This document shows positions 1 to 8,295 of a DNA stretch of 64,000 nt, piece after piece (within the stretch, counting starts at the first letter, position 1; each line of letters opens with the position of its first letter). This DNA comes from Paenibacillus sp. BIC5C1 (GTDB lineage Bacteria > Bacillota > Bacilli > Paenibacillales > Paenibacillaceae): assembly GCF_032399705.1 (NCBI RefSeq), contig NZ_CP135922.1, positions 1,798,001 through 1,862,000 on the forward strand. The letters are read 5' to 3'. Under the pieces are notes generated by a model. The model did no database searches and had not been told where the DNA came from. It saw only the letters and a list, made by a program, of their open reading frames with translations. Made by a program: the position numbers and the translations under genes.

Positions 1-42
1 TGAGGAAATAACGTTATACAGACAGATGGGAGGAGCATGACA

Positions 43-705
43 ATGGATCATATTAAAGCGATTATTTTTGATCTGGACAATACGATTCTCAACAGAACAA
101 GTACCTTTGAAAGCTTCAGCCAGAGCTTGATCAACACTTATTTTGCCCATCTTCAGACTACGGATGATATTCTTAAACGAATTATTGAGCTGGATGAGGA
201 CGGTTACAAGGACAAAGGCGTGTTATTCAATGAGCTGCTCCATGAATTACCTTGGGCTGAGAATCCGCCTCACGCCGAGCTTATGGAGTTCTATGGCAGA
301 GAGTATGTGAAAAGCGCTGTTCTGATGGAGCAGGCGAGAGAAGTGGTTCAGCATCTAAGGGGAAAATATAAAACAGGTTTAATCACCAATGGTAAAACCG
401 AGATTCAGTACGGCAAAATCGATCAACTTGGCATTCGGGATGATTTTGACCATATTATCGTTTCGGAAGAGGCTGGGGTCAAAAAGCCCGATCCTCGTAT
501 TTTTCAATTGGCATTGGAGCATTTCAACCTCTCTCCCGAGCAGTGTATCTACATTGGAGATCATCCCGTCAATGATGTTGAAGGAGCGGCAAAAGTAGGC
601 ATGAGCACGATCTGGATGAAGGTCAATCAGCCTTGGCAGGACAGCATTACAACCAAACCATTGCATGCTATTGAGCATCTTGGTGAATTAAAAGGCCTAT
701 TCTAG
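43..705 (+). CDS. HAD-family hydrolase (YjjG/5'-nucleotidase-like)
   Basis: Cytoplasmic haloacid-dehalogenase-superfamily phosphatase of about 220 aa. Motif I is the DLDNT stretch near residues 10-14 (nucleophile and acid Asp), motif II lies at the ITNG segment, motif III is the Lys of KKPDP and motif IV is IGDHPVND. The insert between motifs I and II is helical, as in C1-cap enzymes of the YjjG group, which dephosphorylate nucleotides and sugar phosphates. The substrate cannot be read from sequence. A GGGAGGAG box at 28-35 sits too close to the ATG at 37 but 7-9 nt from the ATG at 43, so 43 is preferred. The upstream region is cut by the window edge. Confidence 0.85.
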   Translation: MDHIKAIIFDLDNTILNRTSTFESFSQSLINTYFAHLQTTDDILKRIIELDEDGYKDKGVLFNELLHELPWAENPPHAELMEFYGREYVKSAVLMEQAREVVQHLRGKYKTGLITNGKTEIQYGKIDQLGIRDDFDHIIVSEEAGVKKPDPRIFQLALEHFNLSPEQCIYIGDHPVNDVEGAAKVGMSTIWMKVNQPWQDSITTKPLHAIEHLGELKGLF

Positions 706-771
706 ATAAATATCGTCAGATTAGATTAAAACAACACAATATTACATAACAGAACAGTGAGGTAGGTGCAC

Positions 772-1290
772 ATGGAGATCAGACAAATGGCTACGGCATT
801 TTTGAGTAATGGAAACGACATGTTGATGATGAAGAAGGCAGGCAGCAGGATGTTTGATTTTGAGTTCTGGGGTGGTATTGGCGGGCATCTGGAGCATGGC
901 GAACTTAACTCACCAATGACTGCCAGCTATCGGGAGATTGAAGAAGAGACGGGGTTCAAGCCAGAAGACGTGAATCATTTTCGGCTTCGATATATATTGC
1001 TAGAGCTTAATGGTGGTGAAGTGCGGCAGCAGTTTGTATATTTTGGTGAGACGACACATCGAGCCTTTATTCCATCAGATGAAGGGGAGTTGTTCTGGAT
1101 ACCCAAGGATGAGCTGCTGGATTTACATACATCCATTCTGATCGAAGCTGCAATGCGGCACTTTTTGCAGAATCAGGAGACCGACGAGATATGGATTGGT
1201 AATGTCCTAAATGGGGAAGGGGCAGCGGCTAGACCGAGGGTAGAATGGAGTATTATGCAAGACACGATATCTTTTGAACCCGTTGTGTAA
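772..1290 (+). CDS. Nudix hydrolase
   Basis: Nudix-fold pyrophosphohydrolase of about 172 aa. The Nudix box is readable (GHLEHGE ... REIEEETGF), but the spacer between the first Glu and the RE pair is 9 rather than the canonical 7 residues, a two-residue expansion that is recurrent in one Bacillales subgroup. The metal-binding REIEEE core is intact, so activity is likely. The substrate is unknown. A GTG at 766 is in frame, but GAGG at 759-762 is only 3 nt from it and 9 nt from the ATG at 772, which favours 772. A stem-loop terminator follows. Confidence 0.82.
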   Translation: MEIRQMATAFLSNGNDMLMMKKAGSRMFDFEFWGGIGGHLEHGELNSPMTASYREIEEETGFKPEDVNHFRLRYILLELNGGEVRQQFVYFGETTHRAFIPSDEGELFWIPKDELLDLHTSILIEAAMRHFLQNQETDEIWIGNVLNGEGAAARPRVEWSIMQDTISFEPVV

Positions 1291-1368
1291 TGTTGGACGT
1301 CTTGACCGGGATTGGGCATATCTCTGATCGGAAAAGCCATACGTTTAACCGTCTGTAGACGGCGTTAT

Positions 1369-1403
1369 AAAGAGCGAGGATATTAGCCATCCCCGCTCTT
1401 TTC
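1369..1403 (+). terminator. Rho-independent terminator after Nudix gene
   Basis: An 11-bp inverted repeat with one mismatch (AAGAGCGAGGA / TCCCCGCTCTT) separated by 9-10 nt and followed by a short T run. A smaller hairpin (CCGTC-TGTA-GACGG, 1349-1362) precedes it. Confidence 0.65.
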
Positions 1404-1432
1404 ATGATGTAATGATGGGAAGGAGAAAGATA

Positions 1433-2014
1433 ATGAAATCCAACTTGCAACATAACAGATGGTTCAAAGGATGTCTTCTGCTGGTGCCAACAGTTCTATT
1501 GTTATATTTGCTGGTTCAGTTATTTCCTTATACAAGTTTAATGAGATTAATCATGTTTCCCCTGATTATGGCGATCAATGCAGGCATTATCTTCTTTGCA
1601 GCACAAAAAACAGAAAAGAAAGTATCCAGCCCACAAAAGGGGACATCACGAAATGCATTAATCATTGTCCTAACCCTGCTGGTTACCATCGTACTCTACC
1701 CTCAGGCATCCGATCGACACATTGTCGTTCAAATCAAAGATGGAATTCATGCTGTTAGGCATTATGAAGACATCACAACACAGGATCTCAAGCTTTATAA
1801 AGATCAAAGTGGCAAAATTATTGGGGACTCCAACGAGCGATATGTTGTGGCGCTGTATAAATTTCGACAAGATATTCCGATGGACGGTTCATTCCACATT
1901 TACGAGCGAGCAGGAAACCGGACCTTCGATCCGGTGATTAACAACGTGGAACAGATCCCTGAGAAATTGATGGGTTTTCACAAGCTGATCTGGTGGGTCT
2001 TGGGACTAAATTGA
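1433..2014 (+). CDS. Hypothetical membrane protein
   Basis: About 193 aa, not recognised. Two hydrophobic segments lie near residues 12-32 and 36-55, a third near 72-90, followed by a hydrophilic C-terminal domain of about 100 aa (DRHIVVQIKDG..., YVVALYKFRQD) probably outside the membrane. An ATG at 1412 is in frame, but AAGGAG at 1420-1425 lies 7 nt before the ATG at 1433, so 1433 is chosen. It stands alone, convergent with the glycosyltransferase gene. No function is proposed. Confidence 0.7.
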   Translation: MKSNLQHNRWFKGCLLLVPTVLLLYLLVQLFPYTSLMRLIMFPLIMAINAGIIFFAAQKTEKKVSSPQKGTSRNALIIVLTLLVTIVLYPQASDRHIVVQIKDGIHAVRHYEDITTQDLKLYKDQSGKIIGDSNERYVVALYKFRQDIPMDGSFHIYERAGNRTFDPVINNVEQIPEKLMGFHKLIWWVLGLN

Positions 2015-2076
2015 TCTGTATTAGAACGGCGCTTTATTTTTCGGCAACAACCCTTAATTCTGATCGCAAAGGCTCT

Positions 2077-3234
2077 TCAAGCTGTGATGATTCGATCTTT
2101 CGTGCGTCTTCTCCGATTCTCAATCGCTTCCTCATAATCTCCAATTAACCTATCAAAAATGTGATCCCACGAACGCTGCTCAGCAAGTTTTCGGCCTTCA
2201 AGGCCCATATTCCTTAGTTGATCCATATGATCTCCCCAGAGGCATATCTCTCGAATCAATGCCCCCGCATTACCCGGATCGAACAGAACACCGCTTCGAT
2301 GATGTGTGACCAAATCTTTTACACCGCCACCATTCGCAGCGAGCACCGGCAATCCTGATGCCATTGCTTCCAGCACTACATTGCCAAATGTTTCTGTTGA
2401 GGAAGGAAACACAAAGAGATCTGCCGAAGCATACATAGCAGCAAGCTCTTCACCATGCAGATACCCCGTAAAGGTGACATTGGGTGGGGATTGCATACTC
2501 ATTTTGGGGAGCAATGGCCCATCGCCTACAATGATCCAGTGTACACGGGATTGCATATGTTCTGGCAATTTCTGCATGGCAAGGGTGAGGGTAGCGATAT
2601 CTTTTTCCGGGGAAATTCGTCCAACGTAGAGTAAAATAAGAGGAGCAGCTATATTGTAGCGAGTACGGATATCGGAGCTTCGTTTATTCGGAGAATACAG
2701 GCTGCAATCGATTCCGCGGGACCATAACTTCAGACGTTGAATACCTTTTGATTGCAATGCGTTTAAGGTTTCCTGAGACGGTGTCAATGTTGCATCACAT
2801 GCCCGGTGGAACCATTGGATATACTTCCAGTAAAGAGGAATGACACTTTTCAACTTGTAGTATTCGAGGTACCGATCGAAGTGAGTGTGGTAGGAGATGA
2901 CATGTGGAAGCTGATGTTTGAGCGCATATCTGAGACCGAAAAGACCCATATTGAACGGAGTGACGATATGCAGCAGATCTGGCTGAAAAGTCTTTAGCTC
3001 CCGATGGATGGATGCTCGATTAGGTAAGGCAATACGACATTCCGGGTAGAGGAAAAAGGGGATGTTGGTAACCGAACGGACTGGAGCGGCATCGTTGCCT
3101 TCAATAACAGACTGCGGTGTGAATAGCAGATGCTCAATTCCTTTGCGGTTCAAGTGATTACTCAAGCGGTGCAGCGTACCGGCAACACCATTGGTTTCCG
3201 GAACATAGGTGTCGGTGAACAAGGCCAGGCGCAT
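2077..3234 (-). CDS. Glycosyltransferase family 4 (MgtA/PimB-like)
   Basis: GT-B-fold glycosyltransferase of about 385 aa. The N-terminus reads RLALFTDTYVPETNGV, typical of GT4 enzymes that move mannose or glucose from an NDP-sugar to a lipid acceptor. The C-terminal donor domain has YVGRISPEKD, VGDGP, the SSTETFGNVVLEAMASG signature with the EX7E motif and GxxV. No signal peptide is seen, so action at the cytoplasmic membrane face is expected. In Bacillales such enzymes often glycosylate diacylglycerol or teichoic acid precursors; the acceptor here is unknown. Two adjacent ATGs (3237, 3234) follow a GGGAGGGG box; the second is better spaced. It stands alone. Confidence 0.85.
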   Translation of the reverse strand: MRLALFTDTYVPETNGVAGTLHRLSNHLNRKGIEHLLFTPQSVIEGNDAAPVRSVTNIPFFLYPECRIALPNRASIHRELKTFQPDLLHIVTPFNMGLFGLRYALKHQLPHVISYHTHFDRYLEYYKLKSVIPLYWKYIQWFHRACDATLTPSQETLNALQSKGIQRLKLWSRGIDCSLYSPNKRSSDIRTRYNIAAPLILLYVGRISPEKDIATLTLAMQKLPEHMQSRVHWIIVGDGPLLPKMSMQSPPNVTFTGYLHGEELAAMYASADLFVFPSSTETFGNVVLEAMASGLPVLAANGGGVKDLVTHHRSGVLFDPGNAGALIREICLWGDHMDQLRNMGLEGRKLAEQRSWDHIFDRLIGDYEEAIENRRRRTKDRIITA

Positions 3235-3408
3235 CATAACCCCTCCCAAGACTCTTGATGACAAGATCATAACAGCGGATCATTTTCCAAAGATCAAGTG
3301 CAGGTTAACTTTATCCATATTCCGTGTAAAGTGTGCGGGGAAGTGAATTGATGCAAACTTACATCGGATAAACTTATCTAACATATTCTGCTATGATGTA
3401 TAGGCGTC

Positions 3409-3492
3409 AAAAAAATCTGGGGATAACAGCGATCGGAAGGTTGTTCTGTCATCGGAGTCATAGTGCAAATTTTCATTAGTTGAACTTATATA
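3409..3492 (+). repeat. Dispersed structured element, partial copy A (right half)
   Basis: Matches the right half of the full copy at 20146-20288: the right helix arm (AAAATCTGGGGATAACAGCGA), then GGAAGGTTGTTCTGTCATCGGAGT and the tail TTAGTTGAACTTATATA. The left helix arm is absent. It ends 25 nt before the start codon of the DMP19-like gene, so that gene's leader or promoter is provided by the element. Confidence 0.75.
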
Positions 3493-3516
3493 GAGAGAGA
3501 TACAGGAGGCAGAGAG

Positions 3517-4086
3517 ATGAACAAATTACAGGAAGAATTGCAGCAATTATTACCCTTGGATCAGCTTGAAAGCATGTCGGGTGAGGAAGTGGTGGGGAGT
3601 GTTGCCATGGATCTGTATCGTGTGGAATTTGCGACCATTCGGGAGTGCGGACCTGAACTTCCGCAGGTATTGCGAGATACCATCCTGATCGTAGACCTTG
3701 ATACAGAGCTGTCCATGAGTGGCATTACTGGTTTTCTTGAAAATGCGACTGGGCAGTTTCTGGGTGAAACAAAGGAAGCAATGCAGCGAATAGGCAATGA
3801 TGCAGATGCAGAAATTCTGAAGAATATCCAGCAAATGTTATCCGAAAGTGGTGTAACGCCTGAGCAGTTAAGAGAGAATGTGAATGCCCTCTCCGAACAG
3901 GATGTAACGACGACCCTGAATACGCATGGACAAGAGATCCATGAGGTTTTGCAACAGGTGGAGCTGGAAGCGGGTAATTTAAGCATGCAATCGGATAATG
4001 AAGAGGTATTTGAACTCCTTTATCAATATGTGGATACGAACAAAGATCGACTGAAACAGGAGTTGGAACACCTCTTATCTAATTGA
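3517..4086 (+). CDS. DMP19-family (DUF4375) protein
   Basis: About 189 aa, acidic, soluble, no signal peptide. The central part (LIVDLDTELSMSGITGF, then helices with NDADAEIL) resembles the DMP19/DUF4375 domain, whose founding member was described as a DNA-mimic protein; most members are uncharacterised. The start is fixed by ACAGGAGGC 8 nt upstream of ATG. The gene follows partial element copy A, so its leader comes from a dispersed repeat. It may be co-transcribed with the TmrB-like gene 25 nt downstream. The family call is moderate; a biochemical role is not proposed. Confidence 0.65.
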   Translation: MNKLQEELQQLLPLDQLESMSGEEVVGSVAMDLYRVEFATIRECGPELPQVLRDTILIVDLDTELSMSGITGFLENATGQFLGETKEAMQRIGNDADAEILKNIQQMLSESGVTPEQLRENVNALSEQDVTTTLNTHGQEIHEVLQQVELEAGNLSMQSDNEEVFELLYQYVDTNKDRLKQELEHLLSN

Positions 4087-4111
4087 ATCTGACACGCAGG
4101 AGGACGTCACT

Positions 4112-4649
4112 ATGATTGTGATGATTAATGGGGCATTTGGCTCGGGTAAAACCTCTGCTGCAACCAAGCTGCAGCCGTTAATTCCGAACAGCATGATCTA
4201 CGATCCTGAAGAGATTGGATACATGTTAAGAAACGTGATCGCGGATGACGTCCGAATGGAAGTGGAGAAAACGGACGATTTTCAGGATATGGAGCTGTGG
4301 AAAGTCCTTACCGTGAAAGTCGCCCGTGAAATCAGGCAGAAGTATGATAAACATCTGATTGTTCCAATGACCATCTACAAGTCAGAGCAGTTCAGTTACA
4401 TCCATCGAGGTCTGAAGGAGCTCGACCCCAACCTTTTTCATTTTACCCTGATGACATCTATGGAAACATTACATGATAGATTGTTGAAGCGCGGGAGATG
4501 AGCTTGATGGATGGACTTTTCAACAAGCGGTTAAGTGTGTTGAAGCATTCCATGGAGCGCGCTTTGAAGAGTACATTCAAACGGACGGCCAAACAAGAGA
4601 TGATGTGGTGAATGTTATATTCTCCAAAGTGTTGTCAAATCGTAAATGA
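4112..4649 (+). pseudogene. TmrB-like P-loop kinase, frameshifted
   Basis: P-loop protein of the tunicamycin-resistance TmrB / shikimate-kinase-like type: Walker A GAFGSGKTS at residues 7-15 and LIVPMTIYK in the middle. The reading frame stops at 4499-4501 right after RLLKRGR. The next frame continues without interruption to a TGA at 4647-4649 with sensible sequence (WTFQQAVKCVEAFHG...DGQTRDDVVNVIFSKVL). Removing one G from the GGG run at 4493-4495 restores a single 178-aa protein of the usual family length. This is therefore a one-base insertion: either a real inactivation or a sequencing error. The intact 5' part would be a 129-aa fragment. Confidence 0.8.
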
Positions 4650-4661
4650 GGAGGCAAAATA

Positions 4662-4952
4662 ATGCGTATCAACAAACGATTAGGTGTGGAATCCCTGTTG
4701 GTAACTTTGCTATTCATACTGGGTTTTATGGCTTGGAATGTTGTTCAAGGAATGTTAATGACGCTGAATCATACACCTGAAATGATGAACAACGCTTCAT
4801 CCGTCACATTGTTGCAGTCGAAGGTTGCTTTTGGCACTATTGCCCGTTGGGATACTACTTCGATTCTGATCGCTGCTGTTGGATTTCTCTTGCTTGCTTC
4901 TGCATACTATGGACTTCGATCGGGGATACAGCGCTGGACACAGCGTTCCTGA
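4662..4952 (+). CDS. Small two-TM membrane protein
   Basis: 96 aa with two hydrophobic helices (about residues 10-31 and 68-86) joined by a polar segment of about 35 aa, with basic ends (MRINKR, GIQRWTQRS). GAGGAGG lies 8 nt before ATG. It starts 12 nt after the TmrB-like gene, so the two were probably one transcript. It resembles no family I can name. A strong hairpin terminator follows. Confidence 0.65.
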   Translation: MRINKRLGVESLLVTLLFILGFMAWNVVQGMLMTLNHTPEMMNNASSVTLLQSKVAFGTIARWDTTSILIAAVGFLLLASAYYGLRSGIQRWTQRS

Positions 4953-4981
4953 TTGTTTATTAATAAAAGAAAAGCATAGCC

Positions 4982-5028
4982 AAAAAACAGTTCTATACCA
5001 ATGAAGTTGGTAGGAGAACTGTTTTTTT
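4982..5028. terminator. Bidirectional terminator
   Basis: AAAAAACAGTTCT...AGAACTGTTTTTTT with an inner TACCAA/TTGGTA extension. A runs on the left and T runs on the right suit both the + strand small membrane protein gene and the convergent spo0M gene. Confidence 0.85.
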
Positions 5029-5052
5029 GTTTTTGGGTCTATTTTTAATAGA

Positions 5053-5826
5053 TTATAGATGCTTGGAGATGACTTCTTCCAGACCTTGAGCAACCGACTG
5101 CGCACCACGTACAAGATGTCTTTCGTAGAGATGCAGTCGGACAAAGCTCTCATCTGTACCCATCGCCTCCGAGAAAATGCCACCGAGTCCACGTGCACGG
5201 CGGTCGATCTGAAGCAACAGTTCCAGAGAATCTCCCATCGGGTAGAACAGTACTTCCAGCTCATCCAAATAGCCGCGGAATTTACTCGTTGGCACGAATT
5301 CAAATTCCTGCACAAATGGAAGATTACCACCAAGCTTTGGAGCATAGTCGTTGGTCACTTCACGCAGCTTGAAACCAAGGAGATCAATCGCATCAAGCAC
5401 AGTGTTCATATCTTTTGTAGGAACTACATGGAGTCTGTCCCGGTCTGAGGGATCCATTGCGCTTGAGATATCGAGGCCAGTTTCAACCCACACCTCTGCA
5501 CGATGCAGTGTAATTGGAAGGTTTTCTGGCAGATCAAATGAGAAGGATTTTTCCAGTTTGGCTCCAGTTTGTAGTATAAAATTTTCGGTAAGCAAGTATT
5601 TTGCTACAACGGCAGTTTCATTTACTTTTCGATCATTGTGCTCCCGTATGTAATGGGTTTTGATCGTAAGGTAGATTCGGTCTACATTCTGTTCCACGTC
5701 TCCACCCTCGATGTACACGATCCCAGAGATGACCCCTCCAGGCGTAACATGAGGTGTATGTAATTCTGTGTTTACTTTGGCTGCTCCAACACCTACACTG
5801 GCTAACATTTTCTTGAAAAAAGACAT
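5053..5826 (-). CDS. spo0M: Sporulation-control protein Spo0M
   Basis: 257-aa arrestin-like beta-sandwich protein. The start MSFFKKMLASVGVGAAKVNT and the PGG(V)I(S)G(I)VYI(E)GG block are characteristic of Spo0M, a cytoplasmic phosphorelay-control protein that affects sporulation and cell-division-related functions in Bacillus. The C-terminal part (FVPTSKFRGYLDELEVLFYP) also matches the family. GGAGG lies 8 nt before ATG. A sigma-W-like promoter (TGAAAC-N17-CGTA) lies about 60 nt upstream on the same strand, which agrees with known stress-sigma control of spo0M in B. subtilis. Monocistronic, terminated by the shared hairpin. Confidence 0.93.
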   Translation of the reverse strand: MSFFKKMLASVGVGAAKVNTELHTPHVTPGGVISGIVYIEGGDVEQNVDRIYLTIKTHYIREHNDRKVNETAVVAKYLLTENFILQTGAKLEKSFSFDLPENLPITLHRAEVWVETGLDISSAMDPSDRDRLHVVPTKDMNTVLDAIDLLGFKLREVTNDYAPKLGGNLPFVQEFEFVPTSKFRGYLDELEVLFYPMGDSLELLLQIDRRARGLGGIFSEAMGTDESFVRLHLYERHLVRGAQSVAQGLEEVISKHL

Positions 5827-5886
5827 TTACTCAACCTCCACATCCTATTGGTTTATCCAAGTGGAAAAATACGACTTCGAGCTTAA

Positions 5887-5913
5887 TACGGTGCCTACGA
5901 GAGAAGCGTTTCA
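5887..5913 (-). promoter_or_regulatory. Sigma-W-like ECF promoter of spo0M
   Basis: Read on the minus strand: -35 TGAAAC (5913-5908), 17-nt spacer, -10 CGTA (5890-5887). This matches the B. subtilis sigma-W consensus TGAAAC-N16/17-CGTA. It points at spo0M, whose start codon is at 5826. Confidence 0.75.
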
Positions 5914-6152
5914 AATTTTAACAAGCACAAGATGAGGATAGATGAAGCTCTTTAAGTGAGAAAAAAGTTAACCTATGGACAGGAAAATCGACTTGTCTGT
6001 GTCGAATGTTGTTTAATATGGGATTTTCTTCTGGGGGGATGGGAGACTTGCTGTGCGAGAGCACAAATATATCTGGAAGGCCGTAAGGCGTTAAAGGAAG
6101 ATTATAAAGTTTGAATGCTACCTTCGTATTTCAGATCAGGAGGTGTAATGGT
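5914..6152. other. Intergenic region upstream of cupin gene
   Basis: Between the divergent spo0M promoter and the cupin start I see no gene. A weak promoter-like TTGTCT...TAATAT with a short 15-nt spacer lies around 5993-6020, and a G run (GGGGGGATGGG) around 6032-6043. Nothing else stands out. Confidence 0.4.
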
Positions 6153-6593
6153 TTGGGTAGAGAAACTTTAGAATGGAATTTAGGACCAGATCATGTGAAT
6201 ACCAGCTTCGAGCAGATGTCTAACGGGGAACGGAAATACAAAATGGTTTCAGAGGATGGCAGTTATTATTGTAGAACGGTAGCTTCATCTCAGGGAGCGT
6301 GGCAAAATAGCCATTTTCATAACCATATAACCGAGTTCTATGTAGTGCAGTCTGGTTGGATCGCTTATGCAAATTTTACGAATGATCATACGCTTGAAAT
6401 CAGAGTTATGGGCGAAGGAAGTCACATCATTGTGCAACGAGGAGTACACCATAATTTATATATGTCAGCCAATAGCGTTATCCATACGATTAAATATGGT
6501 TTGAATACACATAGTGATTGGTCTGCTTCTCCGGAACTGGACAGCGTAACACAGACACTAATGGAGAGTGAATTACTTCAGACTTACGGTTAA
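6153..6593 (+). CDS. Cupin-domain protein
   Basis: About 146-aa single-domain cupin. Cupin motif 1 is visible as SHFHNHITEFYVVQSG (His, His, Glu metal ligands) and motif 2 around GVHHNLYMSAN. Such small cupins bind a metal and act as isomerases, dioxygenases or sensors; the substrate is unknown. A TTG at 6111 would lengthen the N-terminus, but AGGAGG at 6138-6143 sits 9 nt before the TTG at 6153, giving MGRETLEWNLGPD, so 6153 is chosen. The next gene follows 20 nt downstream. Confidence 0.72.
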   Translation: MGRETLEWNLGPDHVNTSFEQMSNGERKYKMVSEDGSYYCRTVASSQGAWQNSHFHNHITEFYVVQSGWIAYANFTNDHTLEIRVMGEGSHIIVQRGVHHNLYMSANSVIHTIKYGLNTHSDWSASPELDSVTQTLMESELLQTYG

Positions 6594-6613
6594 TCAGCTT
6601 GGGGGTTAAATAC

Positions 6614-7156
6614 ATGCGAAAAAGTACGATATTTTGGCTTACAGGCATTGGGATTATTATTGTAGCAGCTTTCATTGTATATAATAATTTGGCTCCAAGC
6701 GTTACAGCGCAGGATGTTAACATGAGGGGCACGATTCGGCAGTCAGCTACGGATGAATACGAGGTGCAGTTAAACATTACACGCAAAAAAGAAGATAAGG
6801 GTCAGCACATCGTATATCCTGTTGTACCTGGCTGGGGTTCAATATCTTTTGATGACAAACAGGATAACCGATTTATTCGACCTACTTCCGTCGGCAGCAC
6901 AGGTGCAATGGAAGAGATTCTTCGTCAAGCCTTACAGAGGCAGTCATCAACAGCGATTATTGAATTTGCTGGGTTCTCCATACCTGATGCTACTGGCACG
7001 TACAAGATGCGTTTTACCATTCATCCTTTGAGTGAAGAAGCAGAACTGATTCGGCAACCGATGATCTATTATGTTCATCAGGAAAAATTATTGGGCAAAA
7101 ACCTGAGCTGGGTTTCAGGAGAGCCTCTGGAAATCATTAAGGAGTATGCAGAGTGA
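6614..7156 (+). CDS. Hypothetical membrane-anchored protein
   Basis: About 180 aa. A basic start MRKST is followed by one hydrophobic helix (residues 6-26), a signal anchor or uncleaved signal peptide. The remainder looks extracytoplasmic and beta-rich (EYEVQLNITRKKEDKG, GTYKMRFTIHPLSEEAEL). No cysteine lipobox is present. ATG 6614 has a G-rich box (TTGGGGG) 6-8 nt upstream; the in-frame TTG at 6599 has none. Its stop codon overlaps the start of the downstream acetyltransferase (TGATG), so the two are translationally coupled. Function unknown. Confidence 0.65.
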   Translation: MRKSTIFWLTGIGIIIVAAFIVYNNLAPSVTAQDVNMRGTIRQSATDEYEVQLNITRKKEDKGQHIVYPVVPGWGSISFDDKQDNRFIRPTSVGSTGAMEEILRQALQRQSSTAIIEFAGFSIPDATGTYKMRFTIHPLSEEAELIRQPMIYYVHQEKLLGKNLSWVSGEPLEIIKEYAE

Positions 7157-7695
7157 TGCTAATCTATCAATGGAATGAGATTACGGTACGTTTACTGGAT
7201 GAAAAGGATGAACAGCGCCTTGTTCAATGGTTGTCTAACCCAGCAGTACTTCAATATTACGAAGGCCGTGATCGGCCGCATGATCTGAATTTGGTCAGAG
7301 AGCACTTTTATAGACAAGAGGATACGGCACATCGTTGTATGGTTGAACACGAAGGTAAACCGATCGGCTATATCCAGTTCTATGAACTGGAGGAGGAAGA
7401 ACGGAATGAGTATGGTTATGGAGACACCGATGAAATCATCTATGGAACAGATCAGTTTATTGGAGAAGCTGATTACTGGAACCGCGGTATTGGCACACAA
7501 TTAGTACAATCCATGATGACCTATCTGGTCAATGATAAGCAAGCTCGGAAAGTGGTCATGGACCCGCAATCGTGGAACGAACGAGCCATATCCTGTTACG
7601 AGAAGTGTGGTTTCAGGAAGGTCAGACTGTTACCAGAACACGAGCTGCACGAAGGACAGATGAGAGACTGCTGGCTGATGGAGTATACCCCATAG
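7156..7695 (+). CDS. GNAT acetyltransferase (AAC(6')-like)
   Basis: About 179 aa. The layout is that of the aminoglycoside 6'-N-acetyltransferase-like GNAT branch: N-terminal ITVRLLDEKDEQRLVQWL, central acyl-CoA region DQFIGEADYWNRGIGTQLVQ (motif A, acetyl-CoA pyrophosphate loop RGIGT), and terminal NERAISCYEKCGFRKV. Family members modify aminoglycosides or other amines; the substrate here is not predictable. The start ATG shares a base with the upstream TGA stop; an in-frame GTG at 7153 is the alternative. Confidence 0.82.
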   Translation: MLIYQWNEITVRLLDEKDEQRLVQWLSNPAVLQYYEGRDRPHDLNLVREHFYRQEDTAHRCMVEHEGKPIGYIQFYELEEEERNEYGYGDTDEIIYGTDQFIGEADYWNRGIGTQLVQSMMTYLVNDKQARKVVMDPQSWNERAISCYEKCGFRKVRLLPEHELHEGQMRDCWLMEYTP

Positions 7696-7742
7696 GTAGT
7701 GCGCTGTGCTCTATAAACCATTTAACCAAGGAGGAATGATCG

Positions 7743-8267
7743 ATGGATTTGAGGTACCCGATTGGAACATTTGAACATACAGGCGAGGTCACATCAGAGC
7801 AGCGGAAGCAGTGGATTCAGGATATTGCGGAGTTGCCGGAGCGCGCCCGCGAAGCGGTCAAAGGATTGAGTGAAGACCAATTGAGGTTACCCTACCGGGA
7901 AGGTGGATGGATGCTCAAACAGGTCATACACCATATGGCAGATAGCCATATGAATAGCATGGTTCGTTTCAAGCTGGCACTGACGGAGGATAACCCCACG
8001 ATAAGACCATATTACGAGGAGCGATGGGCTGAACTGAGTGATTCGCGGGAGCTGGATGTCGAGTTTTCCCTGCAAATCCTGGATGCGCTGCACCGTCGTT
8101 GGGTAGCGCTATTAAACACATTAACGGATGCAGACTATGCCAAAACCTTTTATCATCCCGCTTCCAAAGAAACGACCAGACTGGACTATAATTTGGGCGT
8201 ATATGCATGGCATGGCAGACACCACATTGCCCATATTACCTCGCTTAGAAGCAGATTGGGAATCTAG
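7743..8267 (+). CDS. YfiT/BstA-type DinB-like metal-dependent hydrolase
   Basis: 174-aa four-helix-bundle protein of the DinB/YfiT family. The start DLRYPIGTFEH and the metal-binding histidines in IHHMADSH (about residue 64) and in WHGRHHIAHI (about 156-160) match B. subtilis YfiT, a nickel/zinc-binding protein proposed to be a hydrolase or bacillithiol-S-transferase-like enzyme. A bacillithiol-transferase role is plausible by family but not proved by sequence. AAGGAGG lies 8 nt before ATG. The next Nudix gene begins 28 nt downstream. Confidence 0.88.
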   Translation: MDLRYPIGTFEHTGEVTSEQRKQWIQDIAELPERAREAVKGLSEDQLRLPYREGGWMLKQVIHHMADSHMNSMVRFKLALTEDNPTIRPYYEERWAELSDSRELDVEFSLQILDALHRRWVALLNTLTDADYAKTFYHPASKETTRLDYNLGVYAWHGRHHIAHITSLRSRLGI

Positions 8268-8295
8268 TGGTGAAATATGTGAGGTGTAATTTCTG

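Noticed and set aside
3409..3492. Treating the dispersed element as a transposon or MITE
   Set aside because: No transposase, no terminal inverted repeats at its outer edges and no evident target duplications; compensatory changes favour an RNA role.
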